Shown: positions 43,172 to 52,751 of the stretch, one piece after another
Position numbering within the stretch: the stretch's first letter is position 1
Layout of the letters: every line of letters begins with the position of its first letter
Assembly (NCBI RefSeq): GCF_019977395.1
Contig: NZ_AP024660.1
Coordinates: 2,604,001 to 2,668,000, forward strand
Reading direction: 5' to 3'
Source: Arthrobacter sp. NicSoilC5
Lineage (GTDB): Bacteria; Actinomycetota; Actinomycetes; Actinomycetales; Micrococcaceae
Length of the DNA: 64,000 bases
Program-made: the position numbers and the translations under genes
The notes under the pieces: model-generated
Databases searched by the model: none
Told to the model about the DNA's origin: nothing
Seen by the model: only the letters and a program-made list of their open reading frames with translations

Positions 43172-44269
43172 ATGACAATCCCAGAAGAAGTCGACACTCC
43201 AGAGATCCTGGTCGACCGGGATGTGCTCCAGCGGAACATCGACCGCATGGCCGCTGCCGTCCATGCGAAAGGCTTGAGCCTCCGACCCCACGTGAAAACC
43301 CACAAGGTGCCCGAAATCGCGCAACTGCAGCTGGCGGCCGGTGCAGTCGGCATCACTGTCGCGACCCTCGGGGAGGCTGAAGTCTTTGCAGGACACGGAG
43401 CGACCGACATCTTCATCGCTTACCCCATCTGGGTCGGTCCTCGTCAAGCCGAACGCCTGCGCCGGCTTGCTGCCACCACAAAGATCTCAGTAGGACTGGA
43501 TTCACGGGAGGCAGCCCAAGTCATGGGAGCGTCCTTGGGTGACGCAGCCGGCGACTTTGACGTGCTGCTGGAAATCGACAGCGGCCATCACCGCAGCGGA
43601 ATCGCCCCGGGTGCGGTCGTTGACGTGGCACACGCCGCGGCACGCGCCGGTCTGAGGGTCAGCGGCGTCTTCACCTTCCCGGGCCACAGCTACGCCCCCG
43701 GGATGCCCCTGAAAGCAGCCGAAGAAGAACAGTTGGCCCTCAGGCAGGCCTCGGACCTGCTCACACAGGCAGGATTTGAAATCCTGCATCGCAGCGGCGG
43801 TTCAACTCCCACCGCCACTCTCACCGGTGATTCCGCAGCCACCGAGGTCCGGCCTGGAGTTTATGTCCTCAATGACGCCCAGCAACTGGAACTGGAACGA
43901 TGCGCCCCTGAAGACATCGCCCTGACCGTCGCCGCAACAGTGGTAAGCCGGCATGAGGGCGACGACGTCATACCGCGAAGGATCGTCCTAGACTCCGGCA
44001 GCAAAATCCTGGGCGGCGACCGACCTGCGTGGGCCACCGGCTTTGGACGGCTGCTCGACTATCCCGAAGCACGCATCACCGCGCTCTCGGAACATCACGC
44101 GACCGTGGTCTGGCCAGCAGATGCAGGGCTCCCGCCTCTCGGAGAGCGGTTACGGGTGATACCGAACCACGTATGCGTGGCGGTGAATCTCGTTGACGAC
44201 GTCACTGTCGTCGCCAGCGGCAAAATCGTGGACCGTTGGCGCGTAGCCGCACGCGGAAAGAACAAATAG
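43172..44269 (+). CDS. D-serine dehydratase-like / D-threonine aldolase-like PLP enzyme
   Basis: A 365-residue fold-type III enzyme. The alanine-racemase-like barrel carries the PLP lysine in SLRPHVKTHKVPEIAQ near residue 45. GSTPTATL is the phosphate-site region, and IPNHVCVAVN near 333 supplies the His-x-Cys zinc ligands typical of eukaryotic-type D-serine dehydratases and D-threonine aldolases. The reaction could be deamination or retro-aldol cleavage of a D-beta-hydroxy amino acid. The ATG at 43172 is preferred over the adjacent GTG at 43169, with AAAGAGAA ahead. It follows the FAD oxidase by 29 bases. Its third-codon bias looks slightly less GC-rich than its neighbours. Confidence 0.85.
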   Translation: MTIPEEVDTPEILVDRDVLQRNIDRMAAAVHAKGLSLRPHVKTHKVPEIAQLQLAAGAVGITVATLGEAEVFAGHGATDIFIAYPIWVGPRQAERLRRLAATTKISVGLDSREAAQVMGASLGDAAGDFDVLLEIDSGHHRSGIAPGAVVDVAHAAARAGLRVSGVFTFPGHSYAPGMPLKAAEEEQLALRQASDLLTQAGFEILHRSGGSTPTATLTGDSAATEVRPGVYVLNDAQQLELERCAPEDIALTVAATVVSRHEGDDVIPRRIVLDSGSKILGGDRPAWATGFGRLLDYPEARITALSEHHATVVWPADAGLPPLGERLRVIPNHVCVAVNLVDDVTVVASGKIVDRWRVAARGKNK

Positions 44270-44292
44270 CGGGGAAGAAAACACATTCGCCC

Positions 44293-45798
44293 TCAGGACT
44301 TGCCTGTAGGAACATCTCCGCCGGCGGCAGCCTGGCTGGAGCTGCCTTCCGCCTGGGTGGGTACGGGCTCCGCATCGGAATTGCCGCTGTCTTCGGCCTT
44401 GACCGCAGGCATGGACAGCACCGCGGCCACCGTGAGCAGGCCGGCCACGAGCGCGGCCAGGAACACGGCACCGGACGCGCTGATGACCGTGGCGGGATCG
44501 GCGTCACCGCCGCTGCTGCCGCCGTAGATGGAGTTGGCCACGGCACCAAACACGGCCACGCCCAGGGCACTGCCGATGGACCGGGCGAACATGTTGGTGC
44601 TGGTCACCACGCCGCGCTCATGCCAGGGAACGCTGGACTGGGCGGAGATCAGCGTGGGGGTGGCCAGCAGGCCCAGGCCGAGGCCGACGACGAAGCAGCT
44701 GACCGCGATCAGCGCCACGTTGGGCGTGGAGGCCGTCAGCGACAGAATCAGTAGCCCCGTCACTGCGATGGCAATGCCGATCAGGGCGGTGGACTTGAAT
44801 CCGATCCGCAGGTAGAACTTCCCGGCCTGTGACGCGCTGAGCGGCCAGCCGAGGGTGAGTGCTGCCAGCGCCAGGCCGGCGACCAGCGGCGAGGAGGACA
44901 ACGCGCCCTCCAGGAAGGTGGGAACGTAGGAGGTCAGTCCGATCATCATCGCGCCAACGCCGAAGGACACCAGCGCGGTGGTGGCCAGCAGGCGGCGCGA
45001 CACCACCCAGGCCGGAAGGATGGGCTCCGCTGCCCGCCGCTCCACCAGGAGGAACGCAACCAGCAGCACTGCTCCGACAACAAAGACGCCAATGCTGATG
45101 GAGGAGTTCCATGCCCACGCCTGGCCGCCCTGCAGGGCTCCGAGGATGAGCAGGCCCAGGGATCCGGCCAGGAGGACGGCGCCGGCGTAATCCACCTTAT
45201 GGGTGGCCCGTTCCACGTTTTCGTGAAGAGTGCGGATCAGCATCCAGCCGGCCAGCAGGCAGAGCGGCACGTTGACAAGGAAGATGCCGCGCCAGATGCC
45301 CAGGGCGGAGAAGATCCCGCCCAGGCTGGGACCCACCACGGAGGAGACGGCCCAGACGCTGGCCAGGTAGCCCTGGACCTTGGCACGCTCCTGCAGGGTA
45401 TAGATGTCCCCGGCAATGGTGACGGACACCGGCAGCACCGCGCCGGCGCCGAGTCCCTGCAGGGCCCGGAACGCGATCAGCGAGGGCATGCTCCATGCCA
45501 CCCCGCAGAGGACCGAGCCCAGCAGGAACAGGCCGATGCCGGTGAGGATGATCGGCTTGCGCCCTGCCATGTCGGAGAGCTTGCCGTAGATGGGAACAGA
45601 CACCGCCTGCGCCAGCAGGTACGCGGAGAAGAGCCAGGGGAAGGAAGCGAAGCCGCCCACGTCGCGGACGATCGACGGAACCGCGGTGGCCACGATGGTG
45701 GAATCGATGGCCACAAGTCCAGTGGAAAGCATTAAAGCGATGAGAATTGGGCCCCGCTCGGAACGGAACCCCACTCCCTGGGCGCGCGCGGTCATCAT
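44293..45798 (-). CDS. DHA2-type MFS drug/metabolite exporter (14 TM)
   Basis: A 501-residue protein with fourteen hydrophobic helices. LMLSTGLVAIDSTIVATAVP is the motif-D1 region of EmrB/QacA exporters. YGKLSDMAGRKPIILTGIGL is the conserved G-x-x-x-D-x-x-G-R-K/R loop and SVWAVSSVVGPSLGGIFSAL the antiporter motif C. The C-terminal tail is hydrophilic (about 30 residues). No EmrA-like partner or regulator is adjacent. The first of two adjacent ATG codons at 45798 is used. It is convergent with the PLP enzyme; the 23 bases between them contain no clear terminator. Confidence 0.88.
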   Translation of the reverse strand: MMTARAQGVGFRSERGPILIALMLSTGLVAIDSTIVATAVPSIVRDVGGFASFPWLFSAYLLAQAVSVPIYGKLSDMAGRKPIILTGIGLFLLGSVLCGVAWSMPSLIAFRALQGLGAGAVLPVSVTIAGDIYTLQERAKVQGYLASVWAVSSVVGPSLGGIFSALGIWRGIFLVNVPLCLLAGWMLIRTLHENVERATHKVDYAGAVLLAGSLGLLILGALQGGQAWAWNSSISIGVFVVGAVLLVAFLLVERRAAEPILPAWVVSRRLLATTALVSFGVGAMMIGLTSYVPTFLEGALSSSPLVAGLALAALTLGWPLSASQAGKFYLRIGFKSTALIGIAIAVTGLLILSLTASTPNVALIAVSCFVVGLGLGLLATPTLISAQSSVPWHERGVVTSTNMFARSIGSALGVAVFGAVANSIYGGSSGGDADPATVISASGAVFLAALVAGLLTVAAVLSMPAVKAEDSGNSDAEPVPTQAEGSSSQAAAGGDVPTGKS

Positions 45799-45864
45799 CA
45801 GTCTCGTTTCAGTCTTTTTCGGGTCCCTGTTACCTCCACTCTAGGTACCCACGACGGACACCGC

Positions 45865-48495
45865 CTACCGCCTGTCCTGGTGCCGGTCCAGGAGCCGCGC
45901 GCAGCGGATGAATCCCAAGTGTGAGTAGGCCTGCGGGTGGTTTCCCAAATGGGTCTCCGTGCCGGGGTCGTATTCCTCCGGGAGCAGCCCCGTGGGGCCG
46001 AAAAGGTTCACCAGCTGGTCGAACAGGTCCCAGGCCTCATCAATGCGGCCCACGGCCACGTAGGCCTCGATCAGCCACGTGGTGCAGATATGGAACCCAC
46101 CCTCCAGGCCCGGCAGGCCGTCGTCGTACCGGTACCGGAAGACGGTGGGACCTACCCGCAGCTCGCGTTCAACGGCGGTGACGGTGTCCAGGAAGCGCCG
46201 GTCCGAGACATCCAGCAGGCCCGAGAGCCCGATGTGCAGGACGGCGGCATCCAGGTCCGGGCTGTCGTACGCCACGGTGTAGGACTTTGCGGTATCGTCC
46301 CAGCCCTCGCGCAGCACCTCCTCCCGAATGGTTTCCGCCGTCGGCGCCCAGGAAGGATCAGGTTCGCGGCCATGCCGTGCCGCGGTGCGCAGTGCCCGGT
46401 CAAGGGTCACCCAGCACATCACCTTCGAATAGACGTGATGGCGCGCCGCCCGCCGGGCCTCCCAAATGCCGTGGTCCGGTTCGTGCCAGCGGGCCAGGAC
46501 TGCGGAGGCCATCTGGACCATCAACTCCCAGCTGTCATCGGCGAGGACGCCCTCCCGTTCGCTCAGGTTATGGATCAGTTCGGCAACGGGCCCAAAAACG
46601 TCAAGCTGGACCTGGTGGTCGGCTGCGTTCCCGATCCTCACGGGACGGGAACCCGCATATCCGGGAAGGCTGTCGACGACGGCTTCCGTAGAGAGCGGGG
46701 CGCCAGTCACCGAATACAGGGGGTGCAGCCATTCGGGACCGGGAGCGTGTTCGAGGATCCGGCCCAACCAGGCAAGGAAGCCAGCCGCCTCCGAGGTGGA
46801 GCCAAGGTCCACCAGTGCGTTGACCGTCATGGAGCCGTCGCGAAGCCAGCAGTACCGGTAGTCCCAGTTCCTGGTGCCGCCGATTCCCTCGGGCAGGGAG
46901 GTGGTGGGGGCGGCGAGGACGGCGCCGGTTGGTTCATGCACGAGGGCGCGGAGCACCAGGGCCGAGCGCCTCACCAGGGAAGGTTTCACGGAGGGCAGGA
47001 CGAGTTGCTGGACCCACTGGCGGGCGTGCAGGGCCACTTCGGCCCGCCGGTCCCTCTCCCCTTCAGGATCCGCAGGCTGGGGTTCCGTGTCGCCGCAGCG
47101 GAGGTTGAGCACCACCGGGCCGTCCTGCAGGTTGACCGACGCCGTGGCCGTCGCGTGGCGTCCGTCGGACGTGATGCTGAACGCGACGCCCGGCGCGAAC
47201 AGGATGATGGGTTCGGACGTGCCCACCACATGCAGTTCGCCGCCGCGGGCCTCCATGCTGAACGGGGCATTGGCGTAATCCGGCCGCGGAGCGAAAGTGA
47301 TCCTGGCAGCGCCGTGGCCTGTCAGCACCCGGACCAGGCTGGTAATTCCGTCCGGCGCGGGTTCCAGGTAGTCGGTGACCGTGACGTCAGCCCAGCGGGT
47401 TTCAACAATCATGGTGCTGTCCACGTACCGCTGGCCCAGCACCTGGGAGACCTTGACCGGCTCCACGGAGAAGTGGCCGGCGGCATCCCCGCCCAGGATA
47501 TGTGCGAACAGTGAACCCGAGTCCGGGAGTGGGTGGCTCATCCAGCAGATCTTCGCGTCCGGGGTCAGCAGGGCGGTGGACGAGCCGTTGCCAATCATGG
47601 TGTGCCGTTCGAGCCCCACAGCATCCTCACCGAACAGCCAGGCGCGCCGCAGTTCGAAGAGGAGGGCAAGTACCCTGGCGAAGGCTTCCGGGTCGCGGAG
47701 TCGATGCGCGGCCGAGGTCTCCCCTGGCCCTACCCGGAGTCCCAGGTCAGGTCCGCGCAGGGTGGCGATGGCCAGTTCGTCGCTGTAAGCGTCCCCTGCG
47801 AACAGGGCTGCGCTGGCGCCGAGCCGGGACCGGAGGATTTCCAGCGCCTCGGCTTTGGCCGGCTCCAGGACGGACAGGTCAAGCACGGAACCGTCCACGA
47901 TGAAGAACAGCCCGTGGATCCTTGCGATCTCCCGCGCAGTTTCGGTCACCGCATCCACGACGTGCGCCGGCGCGTGCCGGGTATGCACGGAAACGGCGAC
48001 TGGTTTGCGTTCGATCCAGATGCCTTCCTGGAAGCCCACGGACTCGTTGAGCTCGGCGTTCACCTTTTGCAGGACCGATTCGGTGGCCAGGGTCTGGCCG
48101 TGGGCAAAGCCCATGTCCGCTTCGGCCCCGTGGGACCCGATCAGGTGCACCTCGGCCGGCAGCCGCGAAACCGCCGCCAGGTCACGGAGCGAGCGTCCCG
48201 AAATGATGGCGGCGTGCGTATTGGGCAGGGCCGCCAAAGCACGCAGGGCTATGGCGGCATTGCCCAGCGGGAGGGTCTCGGTGGAGATGCCCTCGGCGTC
48301 GCACAGCGTACCCCCGTAGTTGCAGGCAACCAGCAGCCCCGGGACACGCGCCAACACTTTGAGCTCGGCCAGCAGCGCTGGGGTCAGCCCGCTGTCCGCG
48401 GCGTCCGACTGGATGAAGGCGCGCAGCATGTCCAGCGGAAGGGACCGGGTGAGCAGAGCGGAATCCGCCACGCTTTGGTTCAACGGCGTCGGCAT
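45865..48495 (-). CDS. GH15 trehalase-like enzyme with degenerate OtsB-type HAD domain
   Basis: An 876-residue fusion. Residues about 45-280 follow the trehalose-6-phosphatase HAD fold (HAAIISGRSLRDLAAVSRLP, LIGSHGAE, Lys214, FAGDAYSDELAI). The usual catalytic DxDGT reads NYGGT at 59-63, so both aspartates, nucleophile and acid/base, are missing. Residues about 290-870 are an intact-looking GH15 domain: GIGGTRNWDYRYCWLRDGSM, the PDHGIWE box with the probable acid Glu, and EEYDPGTETHLGNHPQAYSH near the end. Actinobacterial proteins of this GH15 group include trehalases; glucan glucohydrolase activity is an alternative. It has no signal peptide and is cytosolic. About 200 bases without a gene follow upstream (48496-48702), where I see nothing notable. 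Confidence 0.85.
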   Translation of the reverse strand: MPTPLNQSVADSALLTRSLPLDMLRAFIQSDAADSGLTPALLAELKVLARVPGLLVACNYGGTLCDAEGISTETLPLGNAAIALRALAALPNTHAAIISGRSLRDLAAVSRLPAEVHLIGSHGAEADMGFAHGQTLATESVLQKVNAELNESVGFQEGIWIERKPVAVSVHTRHAPAHVVDAVTETAREIARIHGLFFIVDGSVLDLSVLEPAKAEALEILRSRLGASAALFAGDAYSDELAIATLRGPDLGLRVGPGETSAAHRLRDPEAFARVLALLFELRRAWLFGEDAVGLERHTMIGNGSSTALLTPDAKICWMSHPLPDSGSLFAHILGGDAAGHFSVEPVKVSQVLGQRYVDSTMIVETRWADVTVTDYLEPAPDGITSLVRVLTGHGAARITFAPRPDYANAPFSMEARGGELHVVGTSEPIILFAPGVAFSITSDGRHATATASVNLQDGPVVLNLRCGDTEPQPADPEGERDRRAEVALHARQWVQQLVLPSVKPSLVRRSALVLRALVHEPTGAVLAAPTTSLPEGIGGTRNWDYRYCWLRDGSMTVNALVDLGSTSEAAGFLAWLGRILEHAPGPEWLHPLYSVTGAPLSTEAVVDSLPGYAGSRPVRIGNAADHQVQLDVFGPVAELIHNLSEREGVLADDSWELMVQMASAVLARWHEPDHGIWEARRAARHHVYSKVMCWVTLDRALRTAARHGREPDPSWAPTAETIREEVLREGWDDTAKSYTVAYDSPDLDAAVLHIGLSGLLDVSDRRFLDTVTAVERELRVGPTVFRYRYDDGLPGLEGGFHICTTWLIEAYVAVGRIDEAWDLFDQLVNLFGPTGLLPEEYDPGTETHLGNHPQAYSHLGFIRCARLLDRHQDRR

Positions 48496-48702
48496 CCAGA
48501 TAACCCCTTTGAGGCTGGACCAGTCCGGGACTGCAGCCGCTGGATTGCCTGCGGGCTACCGGTTGGTGCCCCGCTCGTGAATCCCAGCGTTTCCCGAGGG
48601 GGCAGTTCCCATGTTCAGCCTCACCGGTTTCCCGCGAAAGTCCCCTGCATTGCGTATGTGTAAAAGTCCGCTGCCGGGGACGCGGTCCGGGCTTTCCGAA
48701 GG

Positions 48703-49695
48703 CTAGACCCGCACCAGCCCGGCGGCCTCCGCCAGCAGTTCGATGGACCGCAGCCGGTCCCGGGTGCCGGGGCTTTGGTGGGCCACGATGAGTTCGTCGG
48801 CATCGGCGTGCTTGCCGAAGCTGTCCAGGTAGTCCATGACGACGTCGGGTGTCCCCACGGCGGAGTACGTCATCATCTGTGCCATGTGCCGTCCCTGCGG
48901 CGAGTCCAGGATCATGTCCGCCTCATCGTCGGTGAATTCGCGGGTGCCGCCGCCGAAGAACAGTGAGACGCGGGCCCGCTTGGTGGCCTGGAACATGGCC
49001 TGCGCTTCGGACGCGGAGTCAGCGGCGATCACGTTGACGCCGGCAATCACGTGCGGCGCATCCAGCTGGGCGGACGGCTTGAACTCGCTCCGGTAAATGG
49101 CCACAGCCTCCTGCAAAGCAGCCGGGGCGAAGTGCGAGGCGAAGGCATACGGCAGGCCAAGCTGGGCGGCCAGGCGCGCGCCGAACAGGGACGAGCCCAG
49201 GATGTACAGCGGAACGTTGGTGCCCTTGCCGGGGGTGGCCTCCACGCCCTGGATGCGGGTCGGTCCGGTGAGGTAGCCCTGCAGTTCCAGGACGTCCTGC
49301 GGGAAGCTGTCCGCGGACATGGGGTCCCGGCGCAGGGCGCGCATGGTGTTCTGGTCGCTGCCCGGGGCACGGCCCAGGCCCAGGTCGATCCGGCCCGGGT
49401 GGAGGGTTTCCAGGGTGCCGAACTGTTCGGCGATGGTCAGCGGTGAGTGGTTGGGCAGCATGATGCCGCCGGCGCCCAACCGGATGCTTTCGGTGTGCGC
49501 AGCCACATGGGCGATCAGCACGCTGGTGGCGGAGGAGGCAATGGAGGACATGTTGTGGTGCTCGGCGTACCAGACGCGCCGGTAGCCCAGCTTCTCGGCG
49601 CTTTGCGCCATGGCCACGCTGCCCGCCAGGCTCTCCGCCGCCGTCTGGCCTTTGCCGATGGTTGCCAGGTCAAGGATGGAGAGGGGAAGAGTCAC
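48703..49695 (-). CDS. LLM class flavin-dependent oxidoreductase (MsnO8-like)
   Basis: A 330-residue bacterial luciferase-like monooxygenase. [20 protein letters not shown] at the start, [40 protein letters not shown] and [14 protein letters not shown] are the usual signatures of the FMN-dependent subgroup. [20 protein letters not shown] and YAFASHFAP follow. The protein would use reduced FMN (or F420) and O2 on an unknown substrate. It is divergent from an aldo-keto reductase gene across 139 bases that hold no obvious operator. The ATG at 49695 fits the family start. Confidence 0.88.
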   Translation of the reverse strand: MTLPLSILDLATIGKGQTAAESLAGSVAMAQSAEKLGYRRVWYAEHHNMSSIASSATSVLIAHVAAHTESIRLGAGGIMLPNHSPLTIAEQFGTLETLHPGRIDLGLGRAPGSDQNTMRALRRDPMSADSFPQDVLELQGYLTGPTRIQGVEATPGKGTNVPLYILGSSLFGARLAAQLGLPYAFASHFAPAALQEAVAIYRSEFKPSAQLDAPHVIAGVNVIAADSASEAQAMFQATKRARVSLFFGGGTREFTDDEADMILDSPQGRHMAQMMTYSAVGTPDVVMDYLDSFGKHADADELIVAHQSPGTRDRLRSIELLAEAAGLVRV

Positions 49696-49834
49696 GTCAG
49701 GTGCGGCCTTTCAGGAACGTTTCGTAAGAGTCGCCGGCCGGATCGCGGCGGGCACTTGAGGCATAACCACGGCGGGGCCCGGGTTATTTCGTCTTTCCCG
49801 GAATACTCAGCACACTGATGATGTTGCCGCCCCT

Positions 49835-50707
49835 ATGAGCCATGATTCAACGAACCAGCTTGAACTGTCCGCAACGATCGACCTCAAGGACCTGGGAACC
49901 GTGCACCGCCTCGGTTTCGGTGCCATGCGCATCGTGGGCGACGGTGTCTGGGGCGAGCCCGCAGACCGCCAGGCGGCCGTGGCCGTGGTGCGCCGCGCCG
50001 TCGAACTCGGCGTCGACTTCATCGATACCGCCGATTCCTACGGACCCAACATCAGCGAAGAAATCATCGCCGAGGCCCTGCACCCGTACAAGGAGGGGCT
50101 GAAGATCGCCACCAAGGTGGGCTTCACCCGCACCGGGCCCAACAAATGGATCCCCGTCGGCCGTCCCGAATACCTGCGCCAGCAGACCGAGCTGAGCCTG
50201 CGCAAGCTGAAGGTGGACACCCTGGACCTGCTGCAGCTGCACCGGATCGATCCCAAGGTGGACGCCGAGGAGCAGTTCGGCGTGCTGCGCGAACTCCAGG
50301 ACGAAGGAAAGGTCCGCGCCCTGGGCCTGTCCCAGGTCAGCGTCGAGGAGCTGGAGGCGGCCGGAAAGCACTTCACGGTGTCCACGGTCCAGAACCGCTA
50401 CAACCTGACCGACCGCAGCTCCGAGGACGTACTCCGCTACTCCGAAGATAACGGCATCGGCTTCATCCCCTGGGCTCCGATTTCCGCCGGCGAACTCGCC
50501 CAGCCGGGCGGCCCGCTGGATGAGGCGGCCAAGCGCCTGGGCGCCACCACATCCCAGGTGGCCCTGGCCTGGCTGCTGCGCCGCTCCCCCGTGATGATGC
50601 CGATCCCCGGCACGGGCTCGGTGCCGCACCTCGAAGAGAACATGGCCGCCGCCGGCATCACGCTCGACGACGCCACGTACGCTGAGCTGGAAGCAGCAGG
50701 CAAGTAA
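49835..50707 (+). CDS. Aldo/keto reductase
   Basis: A 290-residue NADPH-dependent oxidoreductase. The catalytic tetrad is visible: Asp and Tyr in [14 protein letters not shown], Lys in [10 protein letters not shown] and His in [10 protein letters not shown]. The cofactor loop [12 protein letters not shown] and the C-terminal [17 protein letters not shown], which binds the adenosine phosphate, are also present. It most resembles the YajO/YghZ-type and Tas-like aldo-keto reductases of general aldehyde detoxification. The DJ-1/PfpI gene follows 46 bases later, so the pair may form a carbonyl-stress operon. A second in-frame start inside the first line is possible. Confidence 0.92.
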   Translation: MSHDSTNQLELSATIDLKDLGTVHRLGFGAMRIVGDGVWGEPADRQAAVAVVRRAVELGVDFIDTADSYGPNISEEIIAEALHPYKEGLKIATKVGFTRTGPNKWIPVGRPEYLRQQTELSLRKLKVDTLDLLQLHRIDPKVDAEEQFGVLRELQDEGKVRALGLSQVSVEELEAAGKHFTVSTVQNRYNLTDRSSEDVLRYSEDNGIGFIPWAPISAGELAQPGGPLDEAAKRLGATTSQVALAWLLRRSPVMMPIPGTGSVPHLEENMAAAGITLDDATYAELEAAGK

Positions 50708-50753
50708 TAAGCGGCTTCCAGCCACTCACGTCAGCTAAGACAGGAGAAACACC

Positions 50754-51452
50754 ATGGCAAACATTTTGATGGTTGTATCGGCCGCAGATTCCCTCACCAT
50801 GAAGGACGGCAGCGAACACCCCACCGGCTACTGGGCAGAGGAACTGGTGGTGTCACACCAGACCCTGACCGACGCCGGCAACACGGTCCACATCGCCACC
50901 CCCGGCGGCAGGAAGCCCACCGTGGACCAGGTAAGTCTGGCTCCCGAGTCGGCCGGCGGCGAGGAACGCGCCCAGGGCTTCCGGGACTACATCGCGAAGA
51001 TCGACGGCGAGCTGGCGCACCCGCTGGTCCTCGCCGACGTCGACATTGCCGACTACGACGCCGTGGTGATGCCCGGCGGCCACGGTCCCATGGCAGACCT
51101 GTACAAGGACGCCGACCTGGGCCGGCTGCTGGTCGCAGCGAACAAGGACGGCAAGATCATCGCCCCGTTCTGCCACGGTCCGGCGGGGCTGCTGAGCGCC
51201 ACGGACGACGACGGCGGGTTCACTTTCAAGGGCCGGCGCCTGACGGTCTTCACCAATGAGGAAGAACTGGGCGGCGGAACCGGGGAGAATACGCCGTGGC
51301 TGGTGGAGGACGCGCTCAGGGAGAAGGGTGCCGTCGTCGAAAACGGCGCGGCCTGGTCCTCCAACGTGGTGCACGACGGCAACCTCATTACCGGGCAGAA
51401 CCCGCAGTCCAGCGAGGACGTGGCCAAGGAAGTCCTCGCGGCGCTGTCGTAA
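50754..51452 (+). CDS. DJ-1/PfpI family (Hsp31-like) protein
   Basis: This 232-residue protein has the class I amidotransferase-like fold. ADSLTMKDGSEHPTGYWAEE is the Hsp31-type loop with the partner acidic residue. YDAVVMPGGHGPMADLYKDA and IIAPFCHGPAGLL follow; the latter holds the nucleophile Cys with the adjacent His. The Hsp31 group has chaperone and glyoxalase III or deglycase activities. A good AGGAG site precedes the ATG. It follows an aldo-keto reductase gene, consistent with a role against reactive carbonyls. A strong intrinsic terminator follows. Confidence 0.9.
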   Translation: MANILMVVSAADSLTMKDGSEHPTGYWAEELVVSHQTLTDAGNTVHIATPGGRKPTVDQVSLAPESAGGEERAQGFRDYIAKIDGELAHPLVLADVDIADYDAVVMPGGHGPMADLYKDADLGRLLVAANKDGKIIAPFCHGPAGLLSATDDDGGFTFKGRRLTVFTNEEELGGGTGENTPWLVEDALREKGAVVENGAAWSSNVVHDGNLITGQNPQSSEDVAKEVLAALS

Positions 51453-51484
51453 TTAGCCGGCTCTGACCGCTACGAATCAGAGGA

Positions 51485-51518
51485 GGGGACCAGTTCGCAC
51501 TGAACTGGTCCCCTTTTT
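51485..51518 (+). terminator. Intrinsic terminator after the DJ-1 gene
   Basis: Perfect twelve-base arms GGGGACCAGTTC (51485-51496) and GAACTGGTCCCC (51502-51513), a five-base loop and a TTTTT run. It ends the aldo-keto reductase/DJ-1 transcript. Confidence 0.95.
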
Positions 51519-51697
51519 CCTGTCCTGGCTTCATATGCCCTGAGGGGAATATGACTGCCGCGGTCCTCCGGTTAACTGCGGTTACTTCCTGTATCCCAGG
51601 GTGTCGCAGGCCTTTGATTCCGCCTCCGGGGCTGCCGGATAGTTGCTGCAACGCGCACACTCCGCTGCATCTTCCGCCCCCTTTCCCAGGAGGAACC

Positions 51698-52675
51698 ATG
51701 GCCATCACCACCAAGCCGGCCGCCGTCGTGGCCCTTACCGTCTCAGCGCTGCTGGGACTGGCTGCCTGCTCCGATCCCGGCGCTTCGGCGGCGACAGCAC
51801 CGTCGTCGTCCGCCACCAACTCCGCCGGCAAGACCTTCAACCTGTCCCCGGAACAGGACCGCTTCAACGTCGCGGCCGACCCCGCCGCGGCTGCACTGGT
51901 GCCGGAGGCCATCAAGGCCGACGGCAAGCTGACCGTGGTGACAACGGGCGGGGCGGCGCCGCTCAGCCTGTTCGCCACGGACAACAAGACCCTGATCGGC
52001 AGCGAAGTGGACATCGCGTACGCCGTGGGCGAGTCGCTCGGCCTGCAGGTGGAGGTCCTGCCCGTGGCGTGGGCCGACTGGCCGCTGGGCATCGAATCGT
52101 CCAAGTACGAGGCCGTGCTCTCAAACGTCACCGTCACCGAGGCGCGCAAGGAAAAGTTCGACTTCGCCACCTACCGCAACGACCTCCTGGGCTTCTACGC
52201 CAAGAGTGATTCGGGCATCGGGGAGATCAAGGAAGCCAAGGACGTGGCCGGCAAGAGGATCATCGTGGGCTCCGGCACCAACCAGGAAGCCATCTTGGTG
52301 CGGTGGGACGAGGAGAACCGGAAGAGCGGCCTGGCGCCGGTCCAGTTCCAGTATTACGACGACGACTCGGCCTCGAGCCTGGCCCTTCAGTCAGGCCGTG
52401 CGGACCTGACGTTCGGGCCCAACGCGGCCGCCGCGTACAAGGCGGCGCAGGACGGAAAGACGAAGCAGGTGGGCAGGCTGGAGGGCGGCTGGCCGCTGAA
52501 GGCCGAGATCGCGTTTACCACCAAGAAGGGCAATGGGCTGGCGGTGGCCGCGCAGGCTGCGCTGAACCACCTGATTGACGACGGCACCTACGCCAGGATC
52601 CTGGACCGCTGGGGCCTCTCCTCCGAGGCCATCCAGAAGTCCGAACTGAACCCGGCGGGCCTGCCGAAGAAATAG
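51698..52675 (+). CDS. Amino-acid ABC transporter substrate-binding lipoprotein
   Basis: A 325-residue extracellular solute-binding protein. The lipoprotein signal ends with the lipobox LAAC (Cys24), and an Ala/Ser-rich spacer follows. The SBP-3 fold is marked by LIGSEVDIAYAVGESLGLQV, SSKYEAVLSNVTVTEARKEK and DVAGKRIIVGSGTNQEAILV. Such proteins bind polar amino acids. The ATG at 51698 follows AGGAGGAA; an open frame upstream is not used. No permease or ATPase gene is adjacent, so its transporter partner is elsewhere in the genome. It is a single-gene unit between two terminators. Confidence 0.92.
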   Translation: MAITTKPAAVVALTVSALLGLAACSDPGASAATAPSSSATNSAGKTFNLSPEQDRFNVAADPAAAALVPEAIKADGKLTVVTTGGAAPLSLFATDNKTLIGSEVDIAYAVGESLGLQVEVLPVAWADWPLGIESSKYEAVLSNVTVTEARKEKFDFATYRNDLLGFYAKSDSGIGEIKEAKDVAGKRIIVGSGTNQEAILVRWDEENRKSGLAPVQFQYYDDDSASSLALQSGRADLTFGPNAAAAYKAAQDGKTKQVGRLEGGWPLKAEIAFTTKKGNGLAVAAQAALNHLIDDGTYARILDRWGLSSEAIQKSELNPAGLPKK

Positions 52676-52692
52676 GCGTCCCGCCGACGAAG

Positions 52693-52747
52693 GAATCCCC
52701 GCCGGGCACGCCAGCGATCCGCTGGTGCCCGGCGGGGATTCTTCTTT
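52693..52747. terminator. Terminator between convergent genes
   Basis: Perfect seventeen-base outer arms GAATCCCCGCCGGGCAC and its complement (52693-52709, 52725-52741), with an inner CCAGCGATCCGCTGG stem, then TTCTTT. It lies between the binding-protein gene and the convergent MDMPI gene. Confidence 0.9.
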
Positions 52748-52751
52748 GGCT

